A stretch of DNA of 64,000 nt. It comes from Uliginosibacterium paludis. Lineage in GTDB: Bacteria > Pseudomonadota > Gammaproteobacteria > Burkholderiales > Rhodocyclaceae. A model generated the notes under the pieces. It saw only the letters and a program-made list of their open reading frames with translations. It was not told where the DNA came from and did no database searches. Positions 51,027-58,853 of the stretch are shown here, piece by piece; positions within the stretch are counted from its first letter, which is position 1; every line of letters begins with the position of its first letter. Location: contig NZ_JBDIVF010000003.1 of assembly GCF_039631355.1 (NCBI RefSeq), positions 1-64,000 of the forward strand. Direction: 5' to 3'. The translations under genes were made by a program, and so were the position numbers.

Positions 51027-51332
51027 CTAGGAGCGCGCACCGAACTTGTAGCGTTCGGGGGCTGCGCTGCGTTCTGGTGCAGCCATGGCAGGGGCGCGCG
51101 CGGCGGGCTTGAGCGCGCTGGTGTGGCCGGCGACCTGGATCATGCCCAGCTTGTCGCGCAACTCCAGCGCACTGGAGACCAGCTCGAAGTCTTCGCATTC
51201 CTCGGCGGCGTCGAGTATCTGCATCGCATACTGCGGCTCGGCGAAGAAGCGCTGGGTGTTAACGGCGAGGCCTTTCTCCTGACGGATACGGATCTTGATA
51301 CGGGCAAGCAGTTGAAGAACGAGAGGATCCAT
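51027..51332 (-). CDS. Small conserved-looking protein of unknown function
   Basis: A 101-residue soluble protein that I do not recognise. Residues 1-65 look like a compact helical fold with alternating charged and hydrophobic positions (MDPLVLQLLARIKIRIRQEK, then FFAEPQYAMQILDAAEECED). The last 35 residues are Ala/Pro/Arg-rich and probably disordered. No signal peptide or membrane helix is seen. It has its own terminator and a 204-base upstream gap, so it is likely monocistronic. The chosen ATG is the first with a plausible folded N-terminus. Confidence 0.6.
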   Translation of the reverse strand: MDPLVLQLLARIKIRIRQEKGLAVNTQRFFAEPQYAMQILDAAEECEDFELVSSALELRDKLGMIQVAGHTSALKPAARAPAMAAPERSAAPERYKFGARS

Positions 51333-51536
51333 GTTGTTCGCCTGTAAGGTGTGGGTACACCGGATTAGCAATTGGCATGCCTGATTGTGCCGGCGCTGCT
51401 TGCGGGGCGAGCCGGTCGTCTGGCCGGAATGCACATGGAGCGGAAAGCATTTCCGGCAAGGTGGAATTTGTGGATGGCAGGGAGACTCGATCGTGGTTTG
51501 ACACGCAGTGCGGTTTTTTCCGCACGCGCGGGGCGA

Positions 51537-53036
51537 TCAGGCGCTCTCGGCGAGCCGCTGCGGCGGGCGATGCACCGCTTCGGCCACGCCGAGCCTGGCG
51601 GTGAACCAGAATGTGGCGCCGTGTTGCAGGGAGCTGTCCACCCCGACTTCGCCGCCCATGGCTTCCGCAAGCTGCTTCACGATCGAGAGCCCCAGCCCGG
51701 TGCCGGAGCGACGCTGGCTGTCCGCATTGGCCACCTGCGTGAAGGGTTCGAAGAGCAGGTGAAGCTTGCCCGGATCGATGCCGACGCCGGTGTCGGTTAC
51801 CGAGAAGGAGACCCGCTGGTGCAGCGGCATGACATCCAGATGCACGCTGCCTTCATTGGTGTAGCGGATGGCGTTGCTGATGAGGTTGGTCAGCATCTGC
51901 ATGAGCCGGGGTGCGTCGCCGATCAGGAAGTCCGGCAGTTCGGGCGAGATGCTGCAGCTCAGACTGAGTTTCTTGCCGTGCGCGAAGTCTTCCTGCAGCG
52001 CGAGAGTGTCTTCCACCAGCTGGCGGAGGCTGAACACTTCCTGGATCAGCTCGAGCTTGCCGGCCTCGATGCGGGAGAAGGTCAGGATGTCGTTGATGAT
52101 ACCCAGCAGCCAGTGGCCGGCCTTGTGAACGTTGTGCGAGTAGCGGCGCTGTTTCTCGCTGAGCTCGGTGCCGCGGAGCAGCTCGTTCATGCTGAGGATG
52201 GCATGCATCGGCGTTCGCAGGTCGTGACTCATCGCGGCGAGGAAATCGGACTTCGTGCGGTTGGCCTTGTCTGAGGCGTCGCGTGCCTTGACGAGCTCAT
52301 GCTCGCGCTCCTCGATCCGGTCGAGCAGACGGTTGAATCCGCCGACCAGCAGACCGATCTCGTCATCCCGCTGGGCCGGTACGCGCGCGGAATAGTCACC
52401 GGGATGGGCCTGGAGGTCCGACACGACTTTCATCAGGGCGGAAATCGGTTGGGTGACGAAATGCCGCAGCATGGCGTAGAGCACCAGCAAGCCCAGCAGG
52501 CCGACGCATCCGCCGGCGATGACGCCAGCCTGCAGCATGTGGCGGATCTTGTTCTCGATGTCGGAGCGCGGAAAGGCGACGATGACATTGGCAATGGGCC
52601 GGCCGCTGGCGCTGAGCACCGGTTCGATGACCGCGTAGCTTGCTTCGTCCGGAATGCGGGTGTCGCTGCGTCCTTGTCGAAGGGCTTCGAGCAGCGGTTG
52701 CGAGCCGATTTTCGTGCCGGAGAGTCCGGGCCGGTCCGCGAAGAGGATCTCGCCTTCCGGGGAGGCAACCAGCGCGTACTCCACGCCCGGATAGGAGCGC
52801 ACCGCTTCGCGGCACTGAGCGTCGAAGCCGGTGATGTCGGCAATCGCGATGCCGAGGCTGTTGATGCGCTGGAGCTGGATGCTGAGGCCCCGGGCCACCG
52901 CATGCGAGCGCGACTGCAGCAGCTCGACATGGTGGGTCAGATAGACGAGCGTGCCGGTGACGGCGAAGCTCGCAGTCACGAACACGATGACCAGAGCGGC
53001 AATGGCGAGGATCTTGCTGCGAAGCCCGAGGCGCAT
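51537..53036 (-). CDS. Membrane-bound sensor histidine kinase
   Basis: A 499-residue kinase. TM1 (about residues 9-33), a periplasmic sensor region of about 135 residues, TM2 (about 171-192) and HAMP (about 192-245) lead to a HisKA dimerisation helix with phospho-acceptor H271 in AAMSHDLRTPMHAIL. The ATPase domain shows the N box NLISNAIRYT, G1 DTGVGIDPG and G2 RRSGTGLGLSIVKQLAEAMGG. No receiver domain is attached and no response regulator lies nearby. Its start overlaps the stop of the periplasmic binding protein (TGATG), so the two are translated together and probably form one sensory unit. Confidence 0.93.
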   Translation of the reverse strand: MRLGLRSKILAIAALVIVFVTASFAVTGTLVYLTHHVELLQSRSHAVARGLSIQLQRINSLGIAIADITGFDAQCREAVRSYPGVEYALVASPEGEILFADRPGLSGTKIGSQPLLEALRQGRSDTRIPDEASYAVIEPVLSASGRPIANVIVAFPRSDIENKIRHMLQAGVIAGGCVGLLGLLVLYAMLRHFVTQPISALMKVVSDLQAHPGDYSARVPAQRDDEIGLLVGGFNRLLDRIEEREHELVKARDASDKANRTKSDFLAAMSHDLRTPMHAILSMNELLRGTELSEKQRRYSHNVHKAGHWLLGIINDILTFSRIEAGKLELIQEVFSLRQLVEDTLALQEDFAHGKKLSLSCSISPELPDFLIGDAPRLMQMLTNLISNAIRYTNEGSVHLDVMPLHQRVSFSVTDTGVGIDPGKLHLLFEPFTQVANADSQRRSGTGLGLSIVKQLAEAMGGEVGVDSSLQHGATFWFTARLGVAEAVHRPPQRLAESA

Positions 53037-54052
53037 CAGCGGTTCCAGATGTAGGTCGTGATCACGGTGGAGGAAAGCAGTTGCGTGGAGGGCGGGCGAA
53101 TGCCCAGCGCTCTGGCGCGTGCGAGGCTGATCACCGGCTCGCCCTTGGTCGTGGCCCGGATCGGCAGGGAAGCCGGCGAGCGCTTGTCGACGAGGATCGC
53201 GCGGGCAAGCTTGCCGGCTTCGAGTCCCTGTTCATAGGCCGACACGGTGACGCCGGCGAGGGTGCCGTGCAGCATGCGGTCATCCCAGAAAGAGATGTCG
53301 GGTACCTGGCTGTTCTCGGCGAGCCAGCGCTGCAGCTGCGGATAAGGCACATCCTTGCCCTTGTCATCCTTGAAGTTGAAGTTGCCCAGGATCAGGTAGG
53401 CGTCCGCCCGGTTGGGGTTCTTCAGTACCTGCTGCTGGAAGTCGGCATAGGCCACGGGTTGATCGACGCCGACGATCTCGAACTCGCGATGCTCTCTTGC
53501 GAGGCTGCGGATACGGCCGATGACCTGGGGCCAGTAACGGGCGTTGTCCGACAGCACCTGGATTCTTTTTGCGCCCGGCTTGAGCGTCTGAAGGAGATGG
53601 ATGGATTCGACGATGTGCTCGCGCTCGAGCACGCCGGTGATGTTCTTCGCGCCCTCGATGCCATGATCTTCGGCGCTGCGGTTGACGCCGCTGAATACGA
53701 AGGGGATGTTGCTGTTGGCATAGTGTCGGACGACCAGCTCGATCGCATCGTCGTCAGAGGTGTAGACCAGATCCGGCTTCCAGTTGTCGATCAGCTGCCG
53801 TGCGCGCTCCGCATTGAGCGTTTTTTCCTCATCGCTGCTCTGGCGTTTGGTGTCGAGCTGGAAGATCCTGATCTCGGGCTTGAGCGAGGCTCCCAGGCCG
53901 GCCCTGAATCCGTCGAGCTGGCCATCGGTCCAGCGGTAGGGCGAATTGAAACTCATGATGTGCAGGATCCGGAAACCGCCGGTTTGTGCTGCGAGTCCCG
54001 GTTCGAGCAGCGCGAGAACCAGCAGTGCTGCCAGGGCAAGACGTTTGAGCAT
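53036..54052 (-). CDS. ABC_sub_bind-type (PF04392-like) periplasmic binding protein
   Basis: A 338-residue exported binding protein. The ATG at 54052 starts the signal peptide MLKRLALAALLVLALLEPG, cleaved near residue 22; the in-frame ATG upstream would add a charged tail. The fold is the two-lobed type used in ABC transport of amino acids or tryptophan-like ligands (FRILHIMSFNSPYRWTDGQ; YTSDDDAIELVVRHYA; NIPFVFSGVNRSAEDHGIEG). No permease or ATPase gene is nearby, but a histidine kinase overlaps its stop, so a role in ligand sensing is more likely than transport. Confidence 0.85.
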   Translation of the reverse strand: MLKRLALAALLVLALLEPGLAAQTGGFRILHIMSFNSPYRWTDGQLDGFRAGLGASLKPEIRIFQLDTKRQSSDEEKTLNAERARQLIDNWKPDLVYTSDDDAIELVVRHYANSNIPFVFSGVNRSAEDHGIEGAKNITGVLEREHIVESIHLLQTLKPGAKRIQVLSDNARYWPQVIGRIRSLAREHREFEIVGVDQPVAYADFQQQVLKNPNRADAYLILGNFNFKDDKGKDVPYPQLQRWLAENSQVPDISFWDDRMLHGTLAGVTVSAYEQGLEAGKLARAILVDKRSPASLPIRATTKGEPVISLARARALGIRPPSTQLLSSTVITTYIWNR

Positions 54053-54237
54053 GGTGGGCGTGCTTTCCGGTTTCGGTGTACGGCGGATCGACTGGCGAAT
54101 CATGAGGCCGGCCCGGGCCCGGTGAAAGCCTCTCTCCGGGCAAATCCGCCGAATGGCTTCAATCCGGTGCGGTGTCGCAACACTCGGGCGAATGGGGCAG
54201 AATGGCGCCCTTTCCTGCTTCAGCCCGGATGACCCTC

Positions 54238-55005
54238 ATGAGTACCGATACCGAATTCACCCTGCCTGCCGACCCCCTCGAGGAGCTTGCTCCGCGTGAG
54301 GTGCAGATCCAGGCGGCCCGGCTCGTGCAGGAGGCCTTCGGCGCGGCCTTGCGGCTCAGCGCACAGGGCGGCGAGAGCAAACAGCTCGATGAAGCACTCG
54401 GACGCCTGGCGGACCATCTGCGCGAGTGGTCGCGCATGACCACGCTCGAGTCGGCCCATCTGCGCATGGCGCTGCTGCTGGCGGGCCTCGATCAGTGGGG
54501 CCTGGCCTACAGCAAGGTCTTCGGTCCGGCTGCGCTGGCCGGTGTGTCAGCCATCCTCGCCGATCTGCGTGACGGGCTGGGTGTGGAGGAAGAAGCCGCC
54601 TGCCAGCGTTACATGGACATGCTGCACGATCTGGAAGCCACCGCCATCGAATACAAGATCGCGCTGCGCCGCGAGCTGCACCTGGCGCTGTGGCACACGA
54701 TGATCGCCAGTGAAGACCGTGCCCAGGCAGAAACGCTGATGAGCCTCCTGGGCGGCATGCTGCTGGCGCTGAACAAGCTGATGCCCATCATGGGCTGGCG
54801 GATCATTGCCGATGCGCTCTCGATGATCCAGATCCGCTGCCTGCAGCACGGCCTCGCGAGCGAAGGGCTGGGCATGGAGATGACTCAGGGCCTGTTTGCC
54901 GGCCTGCTGGCCGAGCTGCCCGAGGCGAGCGTGAAGCTGGTGAGCTCGCATTCGGCAGAAGCCGTGCATGCGTGGCAGGAAGCCCGCCGCAACACGCAGC
55001 ACTGA
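54238..55005 (+). CDS. Predicted all-helical protein of unknown function
   Basis: A 255-residue cytosolic protein, not recognised. It reads as mostly amphipathic helices rich in Ala, Leu and Glu (AARLVQEAFGAALRLSAQGG, LAYSKVFGPAALAGVSAILA, RRELHLALWHTMIASEDRAQ), with one more hydrophobic stretch, LMSLLGGMLLALNKLMPIMG (about residues 176-195). No catalytic motif stands out. Several ATGs lie upstream in frame (54172, 54202, 54229); 54238 was chosen as the start of the regular sequence. It is divergent from the binding protein gene. Confidence 0.55.
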   Translation: MSTDTEFTLPADPLEELAPREVQIQAARLVQEAFGAALRLSAQGGESKQLDEALGRLADHLREWSRMTTLESAHLRMALLLAGLDQWGLAYSKVFGPAALAGVSAILADLRDGLGVEEEAACQRYMDMLHDLEATAIEYKIALRRELHLALWHTMIASEDRAQAETLMSLLGGMLLALNKLMPIMGWRIIADALSMIQIRCLQHGLASEGLGMEMTQGLFAGLLAELPEASVKLVSSHSAEAVHAWQEARRNTQH

Positions 55006-55020
55006 GCGCCTGACCACGCC

Positions 55021-55042
55021 CCTGCCGGTTCAGACCGGCAGG
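55021..55042. terminator. Hairpin between convergent genes
   Basis: CCTGCCGGT (55021-55029) and ACCGGCAGG (55034-55042) form a perfect 9-bp stem with a 4-base loop. It begins 16 bases after the plus-strand stop and runs into the end of the HAD gene. A T-run is lacking, so it is only a likely shared terminator. Confidence 0.4.
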
Positions 55043-55635
55043 CCGAGTTCGCGCAGATGCTGGCGCAGCAGATGCGGCGCGGTGAAGTGGATCGCACGCA
55101 TGCCCAGACGCCGTGAGGCTTCCACGTTTGCGGCGCTGTCGTCGATGAAGACGGCTTGCTCCGGCTTCACGCCGTAGCGTTGGAAGAGCAGTTCGTAGAT
55201 GGCCGGGTCCGGCTTGATCACGCCTTCGTCGCCTGACACGACGATGCCTTCGAATTCGCCCAGGAAATCGTAGAGCCGGCGCGCGCGGGGAAAGGTTTCC
55301 GACGAGAAGTTGGTCAGCGCCAGCACGCGCAGCCCGGCCGCCTTGAGCTCATGCAGCAGCGCGACCGATTCCTCGAAGGCGGGCGCGACGGACTCCTCCC
55401 AGCGATCGTAATAGGCCTGCAGCAGGTGGCGGTAGTGCGGGAATTTCGCGCCGTGGGTTTCGATGCCGACAGCGAAGGGCTGGCCGGCATCATGGGCCGC
55501 ATTCCAGTGATTGAAGTCCACGTCCTGCAGGAAGCGATCGATCGCTGCTTCGTCTGCCAGCAGCTTCCTGAACAGCCAGCGCGGCTCCCATGGGATCAGC
55601 ACGTTGCCGAGGTCAAAGACAATGGTATTTATCAT
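55030..55635 (-). CDS. HAD-superfamily (subclass IA) phosphatase
   Basis: A 201-residue hydrolase of the YihX/epoxide-hydrolase N-domain-like group. Motif I is VFDLGNVLIPW, with nucleophile Asp (about residue 6). Motif II is LALTNFSSETFPRAR (about 110-124). The motif III Lys and motif IV acids follow in GDEGVIKPDPAIYELL (about 138-153) and AVFIDDSAANVEASRRLG. The helical cap lies between I and II. The substrate is unknown; members hydrolyse sugar phosphates and other small phosphoesters. It follows DUF1841 after 15 bases. Confidence 0.9.
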   Translation of the reverse strand: MINTIVFDLGNVLIPWEPRWLFRKLLADEAAIDRFLQDVDFNHWNAAHDAGQPFAVGIETHGAKFPHYRHLLQAYYDRWEESVAPAFEESVALLHELKAAGLRVLALTNFSSETFPRARRLYDFLGEFEGIVVSGDEGVIKPDPAIYELLFQRYGVKPEQAVFIDDSAANVEASRRLGMRAIHFTAPHLLRQHLRELGLPV

Positions 55636-55650
55636 TCCTGGGACGGGGAC

Positions 55651-56082
55651 TCAGTGTTTGCCGCGTTTCCTGACGTTTTCGACATAGGCCAGCGCGTCCA
55701 GCGGCTTGCCGCTGCGCTGGGCTTCGAACAGGGTTTCGCCGAGGGCTTCGAGCAATTCGTGCAGGGCAGCGTGACGATCGTCGCCATGACGGCGCAGACA
55801 GCCGTCATATGCTGAACGAATGCCGGGCGGTTGGTCGATGCTGAGCTGTTCGTGAATCGCCAGATGCAGCGAGAGGTGCAGGAAGGGATTGATCTGGCCG
55901 TCTTCCGGCGCGAAGTCCCGCTCGACGGCGTCCGGGTGTTCCAGCAGCGCGTGGTATTCCGGATGCTGGAAAACCAGCTCGGCCGCGATGTCTTCCATCT
56001 GGCTCAGGGTTTCCTTCTCGCGATGCTTGCGCCAGCTTTCGATGAAGAACTGGCGAACCTGGTCTCGACTGGGATTGAACAT
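55651..56082 (-). CDS. DUF1841 family protein
   Basis: A 143-residue cytosolic protein of unknown function, a family largely found in beta- and gammaproteobacteria. The N-terminal MFNPSRDQVRQFFIESWRKH, FQHPEYHALLEHPD (about residues 39-52) and the NPFLHLSLHLAIHEQLSIDQ block (about 65-84) are characteristic; the clustered His residues there could bind metal. It sits 5 bases after nth and before a HAD phosphatase, a neighbourhood that recurs with rnf-nth in related organisms. Confidence 0.88.
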   Translation of the reverse strand: MFNPSRDQVRQFFIESWRKHREKETLSQMEDIAAELVFQHPEYHALLEHPDAVERDFAPEDGQINPFLHLSLHLAIHEQLSIDQPPGIRSAYDGCLRRHGDDRHAALHELLEALGETLFEAQRSGKPLDALAYVENVRKRGKH

Positions 56083-56087
56083 GGCTT

Positions 56088-56768
56088 TCAGTGGGCGGAA
56101 TCGGGCAGGGGCGGGGTGGCGTCAGCGCCAGTCTTGTCGGGGCTCTGGCAGAGATCGCGCACGATGCACTGGCTGCATCGGGGGCTGCGGGCGGTGCACA
56201 CATAGCGACCGTGCAGGATCAGCCAGTGATGCGCATCGACCAGATATTCCTTCGGGATACGGCGCATGAGCGCGTCCTCGACCGCGCGCACATCCTTGCC
56301 TGCCGCCAGTCCCATGCGGTTGCCGACACGAAAGATGTGGGTGTCGACCGCCATCACCGGTTCGCGCCAGATGGCATTGAGCACCACATTCGCCGTTTTC
56401 CGGCCCACGCCTGGCAGCGCTTCGAGCGCCTCGCGCGAGCGGGGGACTTCGCCTGCATGGCGCTCGAGCAGCTGGCGGCACAGCATGGCGACATTCTTCG
56501 CCTTGTTGCGGAAGAGGCCGATGGTCTTGATGTATTCGGCGATACCGGCTTCGCCCAGCGTTGCCATGGCTTCGGGCGTGGGCGCTGCCGGAAACAGCCT
56601 GCGGGTGGCGAGATTCACCCCCTTGTCAGTGGCCTGGGCGGAGAGCACGACGGCCACCAGGAGCTGGAAGGGCGTTTCATATTCCAGCTCGGTCACCGGA
56701 TGCGGATTGGCGGCCTGCCATCGCGAAAAAGCTTCGGCGACCGCCGCCTTGCTCATCGGCCGGGGCAT
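56088..56768 (-). CDS. nth: Endonuclease III
   Basis: A 226-residue bifunctional DNA glycosylase/AP lyase for oxidised pyrimidines. The helix-hairpin-helix LEALPGVGRKTANVVLNAIW (about residues 113-132) holds the catalytic Lys; the Asp is in VDTHIFRVGNRMG (about 139-151). A [4Fe-4S] loop C-x6-C-x2-C-x5-C is intact at the C-terminus (CTARSPRCSQCIVRDLC). It is 9 bases downstream of rnfE, the same rnf-nth linkage as in E. coli rsx. ATG at 56768 or four codons later are both possible. Confidence 0.96.
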   Translation of the reverse strand: MPRPMSKAAVAEAFSRWQAANPHPVTELEYETPFQLLVAVVLSAQATDKGVNLATRRLFPAAPTPEAMATLGEAGIAEYIKTIGLFRNKAKNVAMLCRQLLERHAGEVPRSREALEALPGVGRKTANVVLNAIWREPVMAVDTHIFRVGNRMGLAAGKDVRAVEDALMRRIPKEYLVDAHHWLILHGRYVCTARSPRCSQCIVRDLCQSPDKTGADATPPLPDSAH

Positions 56769-56777
56769 CTCAGGGCC

Positions 56778-57464
56778 TTATCCGGAGTGGGTGGCCGGTG
56801 CGCAGCCGGCACCCTGCTGCGTACGCGCAATCGCCTGGCGGGCCTCCAGCCAGTTCTTGCCTGCGATCAGGCAGGCCAGAGCGAGGAAGGCGCCCGGGGG
56901 CAGCACGGCAAACAGGAAGCCCGGATAGTCTTCAGGCAGCACATGGATGGCGTGGGCGCCGGGAATGATCATCTCGATGCCGGCGAAGATGGCGCCGGTG
57001 CCGATGATCTCGCGGATGCTGCCGAGAATGCCCAGCACCAGCAGCAGACCGATGCCCATCGATGCTCCGTCAACGGCGGAGGGCAGCGGCGGGTTCTTGG
57101 CTGCATAGGCTTCGACCCGGGCCAGCACGATGCAGTTGGTCACGATCAGCGGCACGAAGATGCCCAGCACCACATAGAGCTGGTGCAGCCAGGCGTTCAT
57201 GGCGAGATCCAGCACGGTCACGAGTGCGGCGATGATCAGGATGAAGACCGGAATCCGGATTTCATAGGGGATCAGGTTGCGCAGCGCGGAGACGGCAGCG
57301 TTCGATACGGCCATCACCAGCGTGGTGGCGAGCGCCAGACTGACGCCATTGACGAAGGAGGTCGACACGGCAAGGATCGGGCACATCCCCAGCAGCTGGG
57401 CGAGACCGGTGTTCTGGCGCCAGAATCCGTTCCAGAAGATCTCGCGGTAGTTGTAGCTGTTCAT
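56778..57464 (-). CDS. rnfE: Rnf/Rsx electron-transport complex subunit E
   Basis: A 228-residue integral membrane subunit with six helices. Family stretches: NTGLAQLLGMCPILAVSTSF (about residues 18-37), NLIPYEIRIPVFILIIAALVT (about 62-82) and LGIFVPLIVTNCIVLARVEAYA, with the conserved Cys that with RnfA binds an intramembrane Fe-S centre. It forms part of the ion-pumping ferredoxin:NAD+ (or SoxR-reducing) complex. It starts in an ATGA overlap with rnfG. Confidence 0.95.
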   Translation of the reverse strand: MNSYNYREIFWNGFWRQNTGLAQLLGMCPILAVSTSFVNGVSLALATTLVMAVSNAAVSALRNLIPYEIRIPVFILIIAALVTVLDLAMNAWLHQLYVVLGIFVPLIVTNCIVLARVEAYAAKNPPLPSAVDGASMGIGLLLVLGILGSIREIIGTGAIFAGIEMIIPGAHAIHVLPEDYPGFLFAVLPPGAFLALACLIAGKNWLEARQAIARTQQGAGCAPATHSG

Positions 57465-58129
57465 GGCTGTGCTCCTTGCGCGAACAGGCGGTCGCGGTTG
57501 GTCATGGCATAGGCTGCGGCCCGCGCCACGGCATTGCTGACGGCGCGCGGCGAGATGGTGGCGCCGGCGCGGTAGCTGATTTCACCACCATCCTTGCGCA
57601 CCTTCCAGAGGGCGACGGGCGTGGTGGCCGGGTCCAGCCTGCCGAACTGGGCGATCCAGGGATTCGCCTTGTCCTTGTCCTTGTTCGGGTCGATGTAGTC
57701 GCCCAGCCCCGGGGTTTCGTGGTGATCCACCACCCGCACGCCGCCAAGCCGGCCGTCTGCTAGCACGGCAATGACCATGCGGATGCTGCCGGCATAGCCG
57801 TCCGGCGCCACGGCTTCCATGACCAGCGCGACCGGTTGCCCCGCCTTGCGTGCGCGCCAGATCTGGGCACCCTTGGGCAGACCCAGCTCCGGCGCGGCAG
57901 GCAGTGCGAGGGCGTCATTCAGCAGCGCGTTGTCATAACTTGCGGGAGGCAGGATCTCGTTGATCAGGCGCAGTTTTTCCTGCTGCACGCTTTCGGCGAT
58001 GGTTTCATGGGTGGCCTGGTAGGTGCTGGCCATCAGACCGGTGAACACGATCGTGAAGGCCACCATGGTCAGCGCGGTGCGCAGCGAGAGGCCGAGGGCG
58101 GTCGGCTCGGGCAGGGTGGGTTCGCTCAT
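57461..58129 (-). CDS. rnfG: Rnf/Rsx electron-transport complex subunit G
   Basis: A 222-residue subunit anchored by one N-terminal helix (LRTALTMVAFTIVFTGLMAS, about residues 16-35) with a periplasmic FMN-binding domain. ISYRAGATISPRAVSNAV (about 185-202) contains the (S/T/A)-G-A-T motif whose Thr takes covalent FMN from the ApbE flavin transferase; ApbE is not encoded in this window. VVDHHETPGLGDYIDP is the second family motif. Coupled on both sides by 4-base overlaps. Confidence 0.94.
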   Translation of the reverse strand: MSEPTLPEPTALGLSLRTALTMVAFTIVFTGLMASTYQATHETIAESVQQEKLRLINEILPPASYDNALLNDALALPAAPELGLPKGAQIWRARKAGQPVALVMEAVAPDGYAGSIRMVIAVLADGRLGGVRVVDHHETPGLGDYIDPNKDKDKANPWIAQFGRLDPATTPVALWKVRKDGGEISYRAGATISPRAVSNAVARAAAYAMTNRDRLFAQGAQP

Positions 58130-58842
58130 GCTTTGTCCTGCGGGGAGTTCGGGTCGGGCAGCTGTCTGGCTGCCAGTTCGTCGAGTGCGCCGGCGCCAAG
58201 CAGGGCTTCCAGGCGGGGCAGCAGCGGGCCCAGGCGCTCGTCGAGGTAGCTGCGGATGGTGTCGACGGTGACCTGGGTGGCACGCTCGATCTCGATGTTG
58301 ACTGCCTCACCGACCTGCTTGGCGTCAAACGTGGTGGCGCGCAGGGTTTCCGGGATGAACCAGACCGAGAAGCGGCCACTGGCGCGGTCCATGTCGCTCA
58401 CGGTCAGGCTGCAGCCATTGACGGCGATGTAGCCCTTGGCGAACACGTAGCGTGCCCATTCCGCGGGCAGCTGGAAGCGCATGACCTTGTTGTTGTCCGG
58501 CGTATCGATGCTCACGATGTGCGCCGTGCAGTCGATGTGGCCCGACAGCGGATGCCCGCCGATTTCGGCGCCGTCACGGGCGGCACGCTCGACGTTCACC
58601 TGGCCACCGAGTTCGAGGTCCAGCAGGGTGGTGCGGGCAAGGCTCTCCTGCATCACATCGAAGACCGCACGACCGGCGCTGTGCCGTGTCACGGTCAGAC
58701 AGCAACCGTCGACTGCCACGCTGGCGCCGATCTCGATCCCTTCGGCGAAGTCCTGCGGAAAGGCGAGTTCGACCGTCAGCAGCCCGGCCTTGCGCTCCAG
58801 CGCGACGACCTCTGCCACGCCCTTGACGATGCCTGTAAACAT
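58126..58842 (-). CDS. Riboflavin synthase (alpha-type) encoded inside the rnf operon
   Basis: A 238-residue protein with the tandem lumazine-binding repeats of riboflavin synthase. It begins MFTGIVKGVAEVVAL. Residues matching the catalytic set are all present: the second Cys in DGCCLTVTR, GGHPLSGHIDC, KGYIAVNGCSLTVSD (Ser and Thr) and FIPETLRATTF. It should dismutate 6,7-dimethyl-8-ribityllumazine to riboflavin. It is about 25 residues longer than E. coli RibE/RibC, with a charged C-terminal tail (about 195-238). It lies between rnfD (11-base gap) and rnfG (ATGA overlap), so a link to flavin loading of Rnf is inferred. It may be a second copy besides a normal rib gene elsewhere. Confidence 0.9.
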   Translation of the reverse strand: MFTGIVKGVAEVVALERKAGLLTVELAFPQDFAEGIEIGASVAVDGCCLTVTRHSAGRAVFDVMQESLARTTLLDLELGGQVNVERAARDGAEIGGHPLSGHIDCTAHIVSIDTPDNNKVMRFQLPAEWARYVFAKGYIAVNGCSLTVSDMDRASGRFSVWFIPETLRATTFDAKQVGEAVNIEIERATQVTVDTIRSYLDERLGPLLPRLEALLGAGALDELAARQLPDPNSPQDKA

Positions 58843-58853
58843 GCTTGCGCTCC

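Noticed and set aside
51508..51525. GTGCGG-T6-CCGCAC hairpin after the histidine kinase as a terminator
   Set aside because: The T-run is in the loop rather than after the stem, so it does not fit an intrinsic terminator on either strand.
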